In this document: piece after piece, positions 47,501 to 57,277 of the stretch
How positions within the stretch are numbered: position 1 is the first letter of the stretch
Layout: every line of letters starts with the position of its first letter
Origin: Owenia fusiformis
Lineage: Eukaryota; Annelida; Polychaeta; Sabellida; Oweniidae
Reading direction: 5' to 3'
DNA: 64,000 nt
Assembly: GCA_903813345.2 (NCBI GenBank)
Contig: CAIIXF020000006.1
Coordinates: 11,040,348-11,104,347, forward strand
Program-made: the position numbers and the translations under genes
Notes under the pieces: generated by a model
Seen by the model: the letters and a program-made list of their open reading frames with translations, nothing else
Told to the model about the DNA's origin: nothing
Databases searched by the model: none

Positions 47501-50500
47501 CTTTCGTGTTGCATTGATGTAAACAAGTTCAACCTCTCCGCTGCTTTGGCGGTTATTCTCTCGTGAAATTTCAAATTACATCTCAAACCCCTTTCTGTGT
47601 GGGGTGTCCTTGGAACTATTGGGGTATTCATGGATGTAATTGAAGGATAGCATTCATTGAGTTCAGTCTATAAAACATAATGAAAAAAATGTTCGAGGAT
47701 TTTATAAGGGAATTAAATAGATGATAGTTATAATCTTCGATGAGAACGTGAATTACTCACTTTTTGATTTTTATGGTATGTATATATGATCTACGGCCCA
47801 TTGTCGGTGCCAGCAAAACCTTTGCAAATACCATTAGTTCACAGATGACGTTTTTGTATTTAACTGGAACGAACGGTGTTTTCCTCCAAAAGTATGCTTC
47901 TCATAAGGTCAAATTTCAATATAGAGAAGTTTGAGCAATGTTATTGAAATATGACCATTAAAGTTTAAAAATATGAGTGTAACTGATGCATCAGTCGCAT
48001 TTGCTTAACAGCTTTGAAACGGCGGTCGTAGCCATGAAGTGGAGAGTTACCTGCGGCGGTCGCAGAGAATCTGCGATGGCCTCAAGAGCACCCTCGCAAA
48101 TCAGTCAGATCAACTTTTACATCAGTAATGCTCAATAAAATGATGATGACTATAGCATCTTTCGAAAAGCCGCCCAGCAGCTCCCAAACAAATGTTTTCT
48201 TGAGAATTGAGATATATTTTATACCAAATATAGAACTAATTGAAGATCTAAAGACTCGGTGTGGTCAGAACTTTAAATGGACCGGGCCTTTACGATGTAA
48301 GATTCCACCTTTTAATTTTTTCCAGATAACCTTAGAAGTCGAAAAATTGTACGTAAATAAGGTAAAAACTGTTGGATTTAGAAGTAAGGCATGACACGGT
48401 TGGAATGATGGGAATTTTTTCGAATCTTACAATCACCTTGCCTCTATATTTTCTTATTCATTAAACAGCATAAAGTATTGTATTTTAGTAAATGTATTTT
48501 CATCATATCATCTTTTCATAGCATTTATGGGGATTAGTTTTGTATTGTTTTTACAAATTATTAGATGACCATACCATATTCAGGAACATACAAAGCATTA
48601 CATGGCAGCAGTGTATTCAGGAATATATACGGTTTAGTTGAAGTATATACAAAACATTACATGGCCGCGGACCTCTCAGTAATATATACGGCTTGCTGGT
48701 TCATGTATAATACAAATTAATATCCCACCGAGCAAAGTTCAAGGGGGATATAGCGATGCCTCCGTTCGTCCGTCCTTCCGTTCATGTGTCCGTCCGATAA
48801 CTCAAATATAGGTTGGCGGATTTGATTCAAAGTTTATAGGTTCATGCCTTATGGGTGTAGGACCTCTGCTCGAGAAGACATTATTAAATCAAAGAGATTT
48901 TTAAGATGGCCACTGAATTTCAAAATGGCGGCCATTAAAATATGTAATCTTCGATAACTCAAATACCAGTGGAGGGATTCGGTTCATATTTTATATCACG
49001 ATGCCTAAAGACAAAGGAGCTCTGCTCAAGAAGACATTTTTAAGATGGCTACCGAATTTCAAAATGGCCGCCATTTTTCGTAAAAAACGTAATCTTTGAT
49101 AATTAAAATACCAGTGGCTGGATTTGGTTCAATTTTTTTATGCTGATGCCTAGAGATAAAACAGCTCTGCTCAAGAAGAAATTTTCAAGATGGCCGCCAT
49201 TCATCAAAATAGCCGCCATTCGTCGTTAAAAATGTAATCTTTGATAACCCAAATACCAGTTGACGGACTTGGTTCAAATTTCATATGTTGATGGCAGGGA
49301 CAAGAGAGCTCTGTTCAAGAAGAAATTTTCAAGATGGCCGCTATCTATCAAGACATGTTTTGTTCTTTGGGATTTGCTATTCCGTGGAGTTGCTGTTTTC
49401 GAGTTAAACGATGTAATTGTCTTACATGCACGAAGAGTGATTAAATTAAATGATTTATCTTTATTTTCTTTACTCCTTAACTGATGCTGTTTATAAGTGT
49501 TCAGGGAAAAGCATTAAATAAGGTATTGTCTAGACTACATATCACCAATAAAATCCTATAAAGAGAATAGGAAAACCAAGAAAAACAACGATGACAATAT
49601 AAATAACCCTAGCGCATCTTTGTATGAAACGAAGAATAACATAACACGAAGAACAAGATCCAATACGAAAAACATCAATAGCTTTGCGTTCGTCTGTAGA
49701 TGGACTTTTTGTATTTGTTTATTGTTTATTCATTACTTTCTTTTCTAGTTTTGTTTTCATTGTGGTGTTCATACTGGTATTATATGTACTCCTATAATAC
49801 AGATATAGAGTATAATCTGTGTAACACATTTGGTATTTTGGTCCCTCAAAATAGTTTTAAAACTGGATGGTGTTCTTCTGTTTCATTTTAAATTAAGTTA
49901 ATGGATAATCAGAATTTGAGGTTTTCGTTGAATTGTCCTGCTTACAAAGGTGTTCCAATTTGCAAGTTCTGTGCTCGGAATATACATACAACAGTCATAT
50001 GTACAGATGTAGAACTCACCACGGCGTATCTAGAGTACCCTTTCGACGAGTCTTGGTAGATAGTCCCAACTCGGGTCCAGTTGTAATGCTTAAGGAGGGC
50101 AAGGACTGCGGGGTAGAGATCTATGTCACTTGGAACGGTGCGGAAGAAGTACGGGTATCTATCTCGTTCAGACAGCCCAGGATCAGTATCAGCGTATGAG
50201 AGCTAGAAGCAGTCATATAAATTACATATTGTATGTTTATTATGTTCTCTAAGGATAAAAATGTCGATTTATTTTTTTAAGTTGTATTATGACCGGCCAT
50301 AATGACCCAAATGAAGTAACTAAATCAGAAAAATACATCGAAGTTATTTATAAGCACGATAGTTTTGTATTTTATTGATATTAATGGTTCGTTGTCTCTA
50401 TAACTTAAGTTCTCGCAATCAAATCTATTTACGTTAGCATAACTTCTCTTCGGGAAATGAGTTAAATGGGATATTTAGCATTGGATGATATAATAATGTT

Positions 50501-50832
50501 TACTAGGGAAATTTTCTGATATATGGAAAGTGCTTTCAAATGAGTGTGTCTAATTTGAAAAGCAGGTATAATGCAATCATGAACTGACATTGATAATTTT
50601 TTTCAATTTGTTTTAATACGAATGTTAAATATGACGCATTAATGCAGTCAAATAGTCCTTTTCAAGCAGTTCGCGTCAAGATGAAAAATAAGCTCACCTG
50701 GGCCATCTCCCAAGGAACTGTAGTTTGAGCAAGAGGACCAGTGACTTGTGGACACGCTCCACCAAACAGCATAACTGGTGGTGATTTGTGGAACATATCA
50801 AATAAAAGCTTTGTCCCAACAGCCATGTCACA
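26044..50832 (-). CDS. GABBR2: GABA-B receptor subunit 2-like class C GPCR (5' exons outside window)
   Basis: In the vertebrate heterodimer GABBR2 does not bind GABA but couples to Gi/o. Exons that join in frame, 5' to 3': 50832-50698, 50202-50020, 45631-45521, 44669-44604, 42285-42094, 41528-41301 (ligand-binding domain), 38472-38412, 37454-37371, 36128-35978 (TM1), 35695-35563 (TM2), 35280-35173 (TM3), 34776-34654 (TM4), 33793-33686 and 33498-33274 (TM5-7), 32433-32275 and 30933-30777 (coiled coil), 30614-30464, then alternative tails. Diagnostic blocks: [70 protein letters not shown] and [11 protein letters not shown]. These fit GABBR2 better than GABBR1: FGGACPQVT matches the GABBR2 form, and the Glu before the AYDAIW motif that contacts GABA in GABBR1 is absent. 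Visible product: 845 residues with the short tail, 987 with the long one. Signal peptide and first part of lobe 1 are not in the window. Confidence 0.93.
27188..27545 (-). mobile_element. 5'-truncated retroelement 3' end with ATAAAC-type tail
   Basis: On the minus strand a 71-codon frame, 27327-27540, reads [20 protein letters not shown], later [19 protein letters not shown], and ends KTRAAAIAL with a stop. It is followed by an AT-rich 3' UTR and a CATAAA-type microsatellite tail (TTTATG repeats at 27188-27208 on the plus strand). A coding end, then UTR, then simple-repeat tail is typical of CR1/L2-group LINE copies. The protein fragment itself was not recognised. It lies in the last intron of GABBR2 tail B, same strand. 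Confidence 0.45.
29322..29437 (-). CDS. GABBR2: GABBR2 tail B, penultimate exon
   Basis: Acceptor ACAACAG|GTCTCTG, donor GTTTCAG|GTATCT. In the phase left by the exon ending at 30464 it reads [20 protein letters not shown] then [19 protein letters not shown] with no stop; the other frames stop. The final base G joins GT of the next exon as Gly. Confidence 0.65.
29765..29927 (-). CDS. GABBR2: GABBR2 alternative terminal exon A (short tail)
   Basis: TTTGTAG|GTCTTCC acceptor at 29928. The first base completes a Glu codon begun by the exon ending at 30464; 53 residues then run from [16 protein letters not shown] to GLHTEET and a TAA stop at 29765-29767. No donor inside keeps the phase needed by the next exon (29437), so the exon is terminal and excludes tail B. 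ATTAAA at 29530-29535 (minus strand) could be its poly(A) signal. Confidence 0.6.
30330..30429. repeat. 100-bp hairpin MITE next to a GABBR2 splice donor
   Basis: TAGCCTTGCCCAAGTCGGT (30330-30348) pairs with ACCGACTTGGGCAAGGCTA (30411-30429), and the inner arms CTTATCTGATCTTGA / TCAAGATAAG continue the stem. It starts 34 bases downstream of the donor of the exon ending at 30464, in the intron before the alternative tails. Confidence 0.85.
30952..31884 (+). mobile_element. Tc1/IS630-type DNA transposon, decayed, with about 170-bp inverted ends
   Basis: Ends CAGGGTGACCCAAAAAATGC and, inverted, CAGGGTGACCCAAAAAAATG, with similarity reaching about 170 bp inward (both contain ATTGATAGAGTTATGGT or its complement). 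It is followed by TA on the right and TG on the left, consistent with an original TA target. The interior keeps broken pieces of a DDE transposase on the plus strand: [17 protein letters not shown] near 31290, [20 protein letters not shown] near 31510-31570, then [12 protein letters not shown]. Several frameshifts and stops make it inactive. It lies in the GABBR2 intron at 30934-32274. Confidence 0.8.
31933..32112. repeat. inverted-repeat element in GABBR2 intron
   Basis: GTATCTCATAC (31934-31944) with GAGTGGGTTTGGGGT inside pairs with ACCCCAAACCCACTC and GTATGAGATAC (32101-32111). Just outside, a second hairpin around ATATCTCCCC / GGGGAGATAT lies at about 32131-32163. Non-coding, about 180 bp. 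Confidence 0.65.
32483..32663. mobile_element. 181-bp MITE in GABBR2 intron
   Basis: The left arm CCCTGGGTGGAC...AATCCTTATTAC is mirrored by GTAATAAGGATTGGTAGTCC and ACCCGGG on the right. The inner arms, around GGATTATAAGCGATCTT and AAGATCGCTTATAATCC, pair over nearly 30 bp. Non-coding, about 50 bases upstream of the coiled-coil exon's acceptor side. Confidence 0.75.
32686..32771. mobile_element. 86-bp GTCACATTTG-ended MITE
   Basis: GTCACATTTG at the left and CAAATGTGAC at the right, with inner arms GCGACCGTA / TACGGTCGC. It is a relative of the element at 11891-12424, with which it shares ATCATTTCTG and the GACCGTA arms. Confidence 0.7.
33274..36128 (-). other. GABBR2: GABBR2 seven-transmembrane exons
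   Basis: Six exons encode all seven segments: TM1 around [22 protein letters not shown]2 around [21 protein letters not shown]3 around [21 protein letters not shown]4 around [21 protein letters not shown]5 around [21 protein letters not shown]6 around [21 protein letters not shown]7 around [20 protein letters not shown]. The ECL2 and TM3 cysteines (CTV and MEYC) are present. The VIKDYKL and DPLRRSTKR loops match the GABBR2 pattern. Confidence 0.93.
36791..37098. mobile_element. MITE family GGAGGATTGGCTCCCAG, copy 1
   Basis: Inverted ends CAAAGAGGATTGGCTCCCAG (36791-36810) and CTGGGAGCCAATCCTCCTTG (37079-37098). The 268-bp interior has ATGGCGGC and no ORF. It lies in the GABBR2 intron between the exons ending at 37371 and starting at 36128. 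Confidence 0.85.
37971..38090. repeat. perfect 60-bp tandem duplication
   Basis: The 60 bases from 37971 (ACAATGACTAGTTTCTATCC) are repeated exactly from 38031. Two copies, no mismatches. It lies in a GABBR2 intron. Confidence 0.9.
38797..39041. mobile_element. Harbinger-type MITE with internal minisatellite
   Basis: 26-bp inverted ends, left tip AAGCCCGGTATACACCAATG. If the tip is read as AGCCCGG, both flanks are TAA, the 3-bp duplication usual for PIF/Harbinger insertion. The interior consists largely of TTGCCCCATCGAATCCCA-type units of about 18 bp, GC-rich against AT-rich surroundings, which open several spurious frames on both strands. It lies between GABBR2 exons and has no coding role. 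Confidence 0.8.
39267..39454. mobile_element. MITE family GGAGGATTGGCTCCCAG, copy 2
   Basis: CAAGGAGGATTGGCTCCCAG at the left, CTGGCTTCCAATCCTCCTTG at the right, 188 bp. The subterminal segment CCGATATTCTGC / ATATCGAGTTGGAACC is shared with copies 1 and 3. Confidence 0.8.
43312..44044. mobile_element. foldback MITE, copy B (uninterrupted)
   Basis: Same element as 20895-22416 with ends AAAGGATTGGCATCGATATG and, inverted, AAAGGAGTGGTATCGATATA. 733 bp, flanked by TA on both sides (43311-43312 and 44044-44045), suggesting a TA target. It lies in the GABBR2 intron between 44603 and 42286. No ORF with protein features. Confidence 0.75.
44795..45097. mobile_element. MITE family GGAGGATTGGCTCCCAG, copy 3
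   Basis: CAAGGAGGATTGGCTCCCAG at 44795-44814 and CTGGGAGCTAATCCTCTTTG at 45078-45097, 303 bp. The interior resembles copy 1 in reverse order (AAAATAACGACATTTTGAC, TCGAGATATAATTGGTTCG). In the GABBR2 intron 45520-44670. Confidence 0.8.
45160..45340. repeat. degenerate telomere-like tandem repeat
   Basis: Irregular units of GGGTTTAGGACTAG and GGTTAGTGTTTAGG over about 180 bases. TTAGGG-related but longer and mixed, so it is an interstitial minisatellite rather than a telomere. Confidence 0.75.
45632..50019. other. GABBR2 intron, 4.4 kb
   Basis: Between the exons at 50020 and 45631. Apart from the tandem repeat at 48722-49345 nothing was recognised. Short frames at about 46.4, 47.5 and 48.2 kb have no supporting features. 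Confidence 0.5.
48722..49345 (+). repeat. tandem array, four units of about 145 bp
   Basis: Each unit has an AATACCAGT, GATTTGGTTCA, CTCTGCTCAAGAAGA, TTTTCAAGATGGCCGCCATT-like order. The CTCTGCTC-type motif recurs near 48867, 49018, 49162 and 49307. The left end carries CGTTCGTCCGTCCTTCCGTT. The units are diverged from each other. In a GABBR2 intron. Confidence 0.75.
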
Positions 50833-53800
50833 CTGAAAATAGACGAAATAAAAATTAACGTGTATTAAAGTTAATATAATATTTTGACGTTCGTTGTTAT
50901 TATGTACACTGACATAAAAAATTATATGCATATTCTCTGTTGGGTGTTAACTATAACCTAGGCAACTTGTTTTTCATAACACAAACGAACAAGAGAATGG
51001 TCAGATACACGTACTGTAGCTCTGCGCCGATGAATTATGAAAATCAATGCTACCATTGGAAAATTTGTAAAAATACTCTTAATGGGATTTAAACTTTTTC
51101 AGGAAGTAGGTCAAATAAATTGACTTATTCACTTTGGACCACCACAGGCTTTAAAAGCGTGATCCACCGAGAAGCTCTAAGCTTAAGCGTAAAGACTATT
51201 TAGCAGCGATATACATGGCGTGGTACGCTATCAGTAGTAGACGCCTAACTGAGAATATGTGACGTAAATAGCTTAAATTGAAGCATCCGGCACAGGCGAC
51301 TGTCTTCATAGTCGTCACAATCATAATTATTCAAAATTACCACATTTTAGCAAGAATGATTCAATATCCATTTAATAGGTTTTTTGAAAGAGAAACGTGA
51401 AGTAATGCATCTTCTTATACTATTCTGACGATAGTATCGACTGTAAATAATTACTACTAATGGGTTATCTAAATTGTTAAACAAAATGTATAATATATTT
51501 TTTCCTGTCGGCACTCACATAATAATGACTGTGATAAGAAAATATATTCCGCCTTTGCATACAAACATTGCCATCATACTTTAATGGCAAGTTGGCCATT
51601 AAAACTTAGATACCGATGTTATGGTGACTGCTGAAAAATAATTGCCTCTACCTTTACAGTTGTCATCCACAGATGATCAAATACCATGGCAACATATTAT
51701 TACATAATCTATCAGACAGGAAATTCGATGAAAAATGATGCAATTTTCCGGAGGGATAAAAAGATAATATTAGTAAATCTGCCGCATCTGACCTATTTAT
51801 TGCCACATCGTCGACAATATATCTTATCAACGATCACGAAGATTTGACAGACTGCGAGAACTTCAACAGCAAGACATCCTTTTAAATGTAAAATAGTTAC
51901 AAATTGGAATATCCCAGACTCATCATTTACAGCACATAGTACACTTGGGGCAAAATCTCAGCTAGTGTATCATATTAAACTTAACACAGGTCTCTAATCT
52001 AAATCAAATCGATGCTTTAAGTGCCATCGAAGGGAAAATCAGTCGGGTACAGCCCTTAGGATTCCATTGGATTATAACAATGTGTTTGACAGCCCATTTA
52101 GTGTATTCACTTTGCTGCTTGGTAAAAAAAATCAATTAAGGTCTAATTTAAATTAGGATCAAGTGTCTCAGAACATATATGCGTTAGTGTTGTTTCCTTG
52201 ACCTCTTTGGGGTATATACACCCATCTCCATAATCTTGTAACCAAAAGTCCCCTTATCTGTTTATATTGTGATTAAAAAAAGTCGTCGAATTTGTCATCA
52301 ATTTGCGAGTAAGTAACAAAATTAAGATTTAAACATTGACAGGTTTTTGGAATGTTATGAAAATTCACGGTTGCAAAACTTATGCCGGGGATTGTAGGAG
52401 CCCTATCTCCTCGAACCTCGGAAATGTTTTTTTATAAACACACACTCCAAATACACATATTTCCCTCAGTTTAAATTTTGAACCTTGTAATGTATCCAAA
52501 ACCGAACGTACATAACAAAGCGGTTCTGGGTATATTCTCCCTTTTAAGGTTTCAAAATCTAAAAATGAATTACTCCATTCTGATTTATTAAAGTCCCTTT
52601 TAATCCAAATCTCTCTATTTAAAGGGATAGTAAAGACTAGATCGATCCCACAACTAATTTCTCTATTAGTTTGAAACTTTATATGAGTTTTTTGTACTGT
52701 TTCCAAAGCTTGGGATTCGGATGTGGATGGACAGAGTTGTATGTCCCAGAGAGATACAGCGATATCCATCCTGCTTCCTAGGTATATTCTCGCATGTTGT
52801 GTAGGACTTAGTAGATAAGGGATACACCAAGGTTAATGATGTGAATACAAGCTATGACATTCGATCAATCTGTATGGACAAGGCTGAATGCGCTCAAACA
52901 AGAACTTACATGTTTGGACAAGGATAAACATGTTTAGACAGGTCTTTATGACTAATGACATTGTTTGAAAGAAAAATATGAATAGCCATGAAACAACGTA
53001 TTTACAGAATGTAATTGCATTCTAGCAATAGCATGGTGTAATCAGTATAATACTGATTCAAAAAGAAATAACAATCAACATTATCAAGGAAAGAAGTGTC
53101 CGTATTAGTACAGAAATCTTATTATGAAGAGTGCCTCTGGGAAGTATCAATGATTAGTCAAATGCAGAATTCTGAATCTAATTCAATAAAGTTGTAATAG
53201 AACGTGGTGTACGGTGTGCACATGTGACACATATCTTTGAGAAATCTGACAGGGTCTTGATCTCACCATTAGCGAAATATTACAGGCACTCACTCTCAAA
53301 CGTCTTACTTTCAATAATGTGATTAATACAATGTAATATTGCAAACTAGAAGAACTTTCCCGAGCGATATACTCCAGATTTTCTGAGGGCCCAGAGGCAA
53401 ATGCGAATCAAAGTTTTCAGTTTTGATAATAGCCACGAAAGGTAGATAAAGCAATGTGTGTGTTTAAATATGCAAACTCACTTAACGTCTTTTTAATTTT
53501 CCACATTCTTATGGATGGGCCATAAATGCACCACATTTTCTTTAAATGAGGACACAGTATTCTTTATAATTCTTTATTGGAAATTATAAAGCTCGAGTCC
53601 ATACATGTACTAATGTTCTTTATGCAATTCAAAGATACTATCTCTTTTATGAACGATCGCATTGCCAAGTTCTTTATGAAACCATAATGCACTCTGATGA
53701 CGTTGCTCTTTTAACAATAATGACACTGCTCTTCATTATGAAACTATAATGCACTGCAAAAGTAATGTTACTGCTCGGATGACCATATACCTTTAATTAA

Positions 53801-54350
53801 TGCACGGATGTACTCCAAGCTGATTGGCCGAGACATACTTTGGCATATATGCTATAACACAATCGCTTCTGATATATTTTTTAACCAAAGTCACATATAA
53901 TGGCATAATTGGAGCCTGTATCTCCAAGGAAAATATTTATTTGAATTCATGCCTCATTACCATGGAATATGTTGAAATATTTGGCTCATCCTCTGTACGG
54001 CATAGTTGATTCAGGTTTGATTGGTGAACCCAATCATATAAGATATAGCTAGTAGATTTGGGTATAGTAGGCCTAGAGCAATAAAATAAGTGAAGTTTAA
54101 AGCTTGAAAGCATCTGGCATTGAATATGTCTGTACTGTGACATTTAAATCACTGATTCATTTAGGAAATGAAACGAAAAACTCTCAGATCGTTATTTGTT
54201 CTAATTCCTTAAGTATACGGATATTCCCTAACCGATTGCTTATATTTAACCTACACACCCTCATCCTTTGAAGAATCAGAGTCAGTATCTCGACTGGTCT
54301 AACCGTGCGAAAGAAATTATCAGGCTTCATTGGAGCCCAGAAAGAAGATA
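50833..54350. other. upstream intron of GABBR2, no coding exon recognised
   Basis: The exon at 50832 begins in phase 0 in mid-domain, so coding exons must lie upstream. None of the expected lobe 1 motifs was found here on the minus strand. The only long frame is the orphan ORF at 52380-52769. Confidence 0.5.
52380..52820 (-). CDS. orphan ORF, possible transposon fragment
   Basis: An open frame of about 145 codons (129 from the ATG at 52769) on the minus strand, starting SPTQHARIYLGSRMDIAVSL and including QALETVQKTHIKFQTNREI, EWSNSFLDFETLKGRIYPEP and SKFKLREICVFGVCVYKK. Residue composition looks like protein rather than translated AT-rich noise. I recognise no family. It could be a piece of a retroelement gene or an exon of a nested gene. 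No splice sites of note were found. Confidence 0.3.
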   Translation of the reverse strand, partial: PYLLSPTQHARIYLGSRMDIAVSLWDIQLCPSTSESQALETVQKTHIKFQTNREISCGIDLVFTIPLNREIWIKRDFNKSEWSNSFLDFETLKGRIYPEPLCYVRSVLDTLQGSKFKLREICVFGVCVYKKTFPRFEEIGLLQSPA

Positions 54351-54374
54351 ATTGCAAAATTGGCATTTGGGAAA

Positions 54375-54604
54375 CGAAGTTTAGTTCAGATCAGCTTTCT
54401 ATATTAAATAATATTGGCTTAAATTTAATGGGCAGAAGGTCTCAAATGTTAAATAATATTGGCTTAAATGTAATGGGTAGAAGGTCTCAAATCCATCTTT
54501 AGATATCGTTTCTTGATCACTGAACCTTGGAACTCTACATTTAGCTATCGTTGAGAGGACAACATCGTCGATAAAGCTTAGATCTTTGCCGCATGTCTTG
54601 TATC
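54375..54604 (+). repeat. left arm of a 4.4-kb-spaced inverted repeat
   Basis: 120 bases at 54485-54604 (starting TCTCAAATCCATCTTTAGAT) occur nearly unchanged and inverted at 58634-58753. Similarity continues outward through CGAAGTTTAGTT-AGATCAGC (54375 on). The left arm also contains a local tandem duplication of about 44 bp (TTAAATAATATTGGCTTAAA at about 54404 and 54448). Confidence 0.8.
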
Positions 54605-54972
54605 GACCACTTCGAGCCTGCCTGTCTCTGCCCTATATATAAGGTGGTTTTGATAGATGATATCATACTTAGTAGCCGTATTTCAGGAAACTTTCCTTTT
54701 TGCATTTACCTTAATTTAGTTCAATTACATGATATCCATCTCCTATCAATATAAAGACAGCAGCATCAATATCACTTTTAAAGGTTTAATGTGTTTACAA
54801 ACTCCAAGATAAATGACGGAGAATTCACCAACTTTGATTGATCCGTATAATGACGTTTTTATAAAGGCAAATAAACCAGAAATATGGTAATACGACCATG
54901 ATAATGACCAATGCAGTTAAGAAATTGAAACTAAAATGTCACATTAGATCATCGTTTGGGATGCTGATTATT

Positions 54973-57030
54973 ATGTCACCACCAAAAGTGGTGACATATT
55001 GTTATGGTCTCCGTTTTTTTTGCGACGGCGGTTGGTGGTTGGCGGTTGGTGGTTGGCGGTTGGTGGTTGGCGGTTGGTGGTTGGCGTCCGGCGTCCGGCG
55101 TCTGTAACAATTTCTTACAACTTCCTATAACTTAACAAATACTGTTTAGACTGACTTCAATTTTTTTCTAAATCATCTACATGTTCTTAGAAGTTCAAAT
55201 CTGACTTTAGATTTGACATTTGACCTTCAATGACCTTCTCAAGGTCAAAAAGGTCTTTTTTCAACTTGCTTCACATTGACTAAATTTTTTTTCAAAATCA
55301 TCTACATGTTCTCAGAAATTCAAATCTGACTTGAGATTTGACTTTAGATTTGACATTTGACCTTCAAATCTGACTTTAGATTTAACATTTGACCTTCAAT
55401 GACCTTTTCAAGGTCAAAAGGTCGAAAAGGTCTGTTTTCAACTTGCTTCAAATTGACTAAATTTTTTTTTCAAAATCATCTACGTGTTCTCAGAAATTCA
55501 AATCTGACTTAAGATTTGACATTTGACCTTCTCAAGGTCAAAAAAGGTCAAAAAGGTCTGTTTTCAACTTGCTTCAAATTGACTAAAAAAAATTTTCAAA
55601 ATCATCTACATGTTCTCAGAAATTCAAATCTGACTTTAGATTTGACTTAAGATTTGACATTTGACCTTCAATGACCTTCTCAAAGTCAAAAAAGGTCAAA
55701 AAGGTCTTTTTTCAACTTGCTTCAAATTGACTAAATTTTTTTTTCAAATTCATCTACATGTTCTCAGAAATTCAAATCTGACTTTAGATTTGACATTGGA
55801 CCTTCAAATCTGACTTTAGATTTGACATTTGACCTTCAATGACCTTCTCAAGGTCAAAAAAGGTAAAAAAGGTCTGTTTTCAACTTGCTTCAAATTGACT
55901 AAATCTTTTTTTCAAAATCATCTACGTGTTCTCAGAAATTGAAATCTGACTTAAGATTTGACATTTGACCTTCTCAAGGTGAAAAAAGGTCAAAAAGGTC
56001 TATTTTCAACTTGCTTCAAATTGACTAAAACATTTTTTCAAAATCATCTACGTGTTCTCAGAAATTCAAATCTGACTTTAGATTTGACTTAAGATTTGAC
56101 ATTTGACCTTCAATGACCTTCTCAAAGTCAAAAAAGGTCAAAAAGGTCTTTTTTTCAACTTGCTTCAAATTGACTAATTTTTTTTTTCAAAATCATCTAC
56201 ATGTTCTCAGAAATTCAAATCTGACATTAGATTTGACATTTGACCTTCAATGACCTTCTCAAAGTCAAAAAAGGTCAAAAGGTCTTTTTTCAACTTGCTT
56301 CAAATTGACTAAATTTTTTTTTCAAAATCATCTACATGTTCTCAGAAATTCAAATCTGACTTTAGATTTGACATTTGACCTTCAATGACCTTCTCAAAGT
56401 CAAAAAAAGGTCAAAAAGGTCTTTTTTCAACTTGCTTCAAATTGACTAAATTTTTTTTCAAAATCATCTACATGTTCTCAGAAATTCAAATCTGACTTTA
56501 GATTTGACATTTGACCTTCAATGACCTTCTCAATGTCAAAAAGGGTCAAAAAGGTATTTTTTCATCTTGCTTCAAATTGACTAAATTTTTTTTTCAAAAT
56601 CATCTACATGTTCTCAGAAATTCAAATATGACTTTAGATTTGACATTTGACCTTCAATGACCTTCTCAAGGTCAAAAAAGGTCAAAAAGGTATTTTTCAA
56701 CTTGCTTCAAATTAACTAATTTTTTTTTCAAAATCATCTACATGTTCTCAGAAATTCAAATCTGACTTTAGATTTGACATTTGACCTTAAATGAAGGTCA
56801 AAAAGATCTGTTTTCAACTTGCTTCAAATTGACCAATTTTTTTTTTCAAAATCATCTACATCTTTTCAAAAGTTCAAATTTGACTTTACAAGTTCTCAGA
56901 AGTTCAAATCTGACTTTAGATTTGACCTTTGACCTTCAATGACCTTCTCAAGGTCAAAAGGTATTTTCCAACTTGCTTTAAATTGACCAAATTGTTTTAG
57001 GTGGTGACATTTTGTCATGTTAATGCCTTG
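54973..57030 (+). repeat. GTGACATAT-type repeat, copy 4, expanded by a satellite array
   Basis: Begins ATGTCACCACC-AAAA-GTGGTGACAT (near-perfect hairpin, 54973-54997) and ATTGTTATGGTCTCC, ends GTGGTGACATTTTGTCATG then TTAATGCCTTG. Between are a GGTTGGTGGTTGGC minisatellite (about 55030-55085), the GGCGTCTGTAACAA block, and about 13 tandem units of roughly 110-175 bp to about 57000. Each unit carries TCATCTACATGTTCTCAGAA, TTCAAATCTGACTTTAGATT, TGACCTTCAATGACCTTCTC and TTCAACTTGCTTCAAATTGA. The short copies at 19120, 22771 and 23226 lack the array. Confidence 0.85.
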
Positions 57031-57277
57031 TTTTTTCATTGTGAACCATCGTTAATTTTACACACTTTGGTCTTTATCATTTTGACATTGTGTTTATATT
57101 ATTGTTTATATTAGTTTGGGAACCCTCACTCTTTCTGTATTGTTGCCAAGATAACAACAAGCATTATTTACAAGACACACATGGCGAACAGTGTCGCACA
57201 TTGAATTGAATAGACAGTGTTTGGGATAGAAAGTCCAAATGGCCGATTTACACAGAATGACAAGAAACTTACCCCCC

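Larger units (their letters stand above)
41301..50832 (-). other. GABBR2: GABBR2 ligand-binding domain exons (part of lobe 1 to lobe 2)
   Basis: Six phase-0 exons of 135, 183, 111, 66, 192 and 228 bases encode 309 residues, beginning [15 protein letters not shown] and ending NNTHFQGVT. All six start and end between codons. N-glycosylation motifs NWT, NDS and NNT are visible. [11 protein letters not shown] carries the Tyr/Trp that sits at the lobe interface in the family. Confidence 0.9.

Noticed and set aside
49933-50199. 88-codon plus-strand ORF
   Set aside because: Antisense shadow of the GABBR2 exon at 50020-50202.
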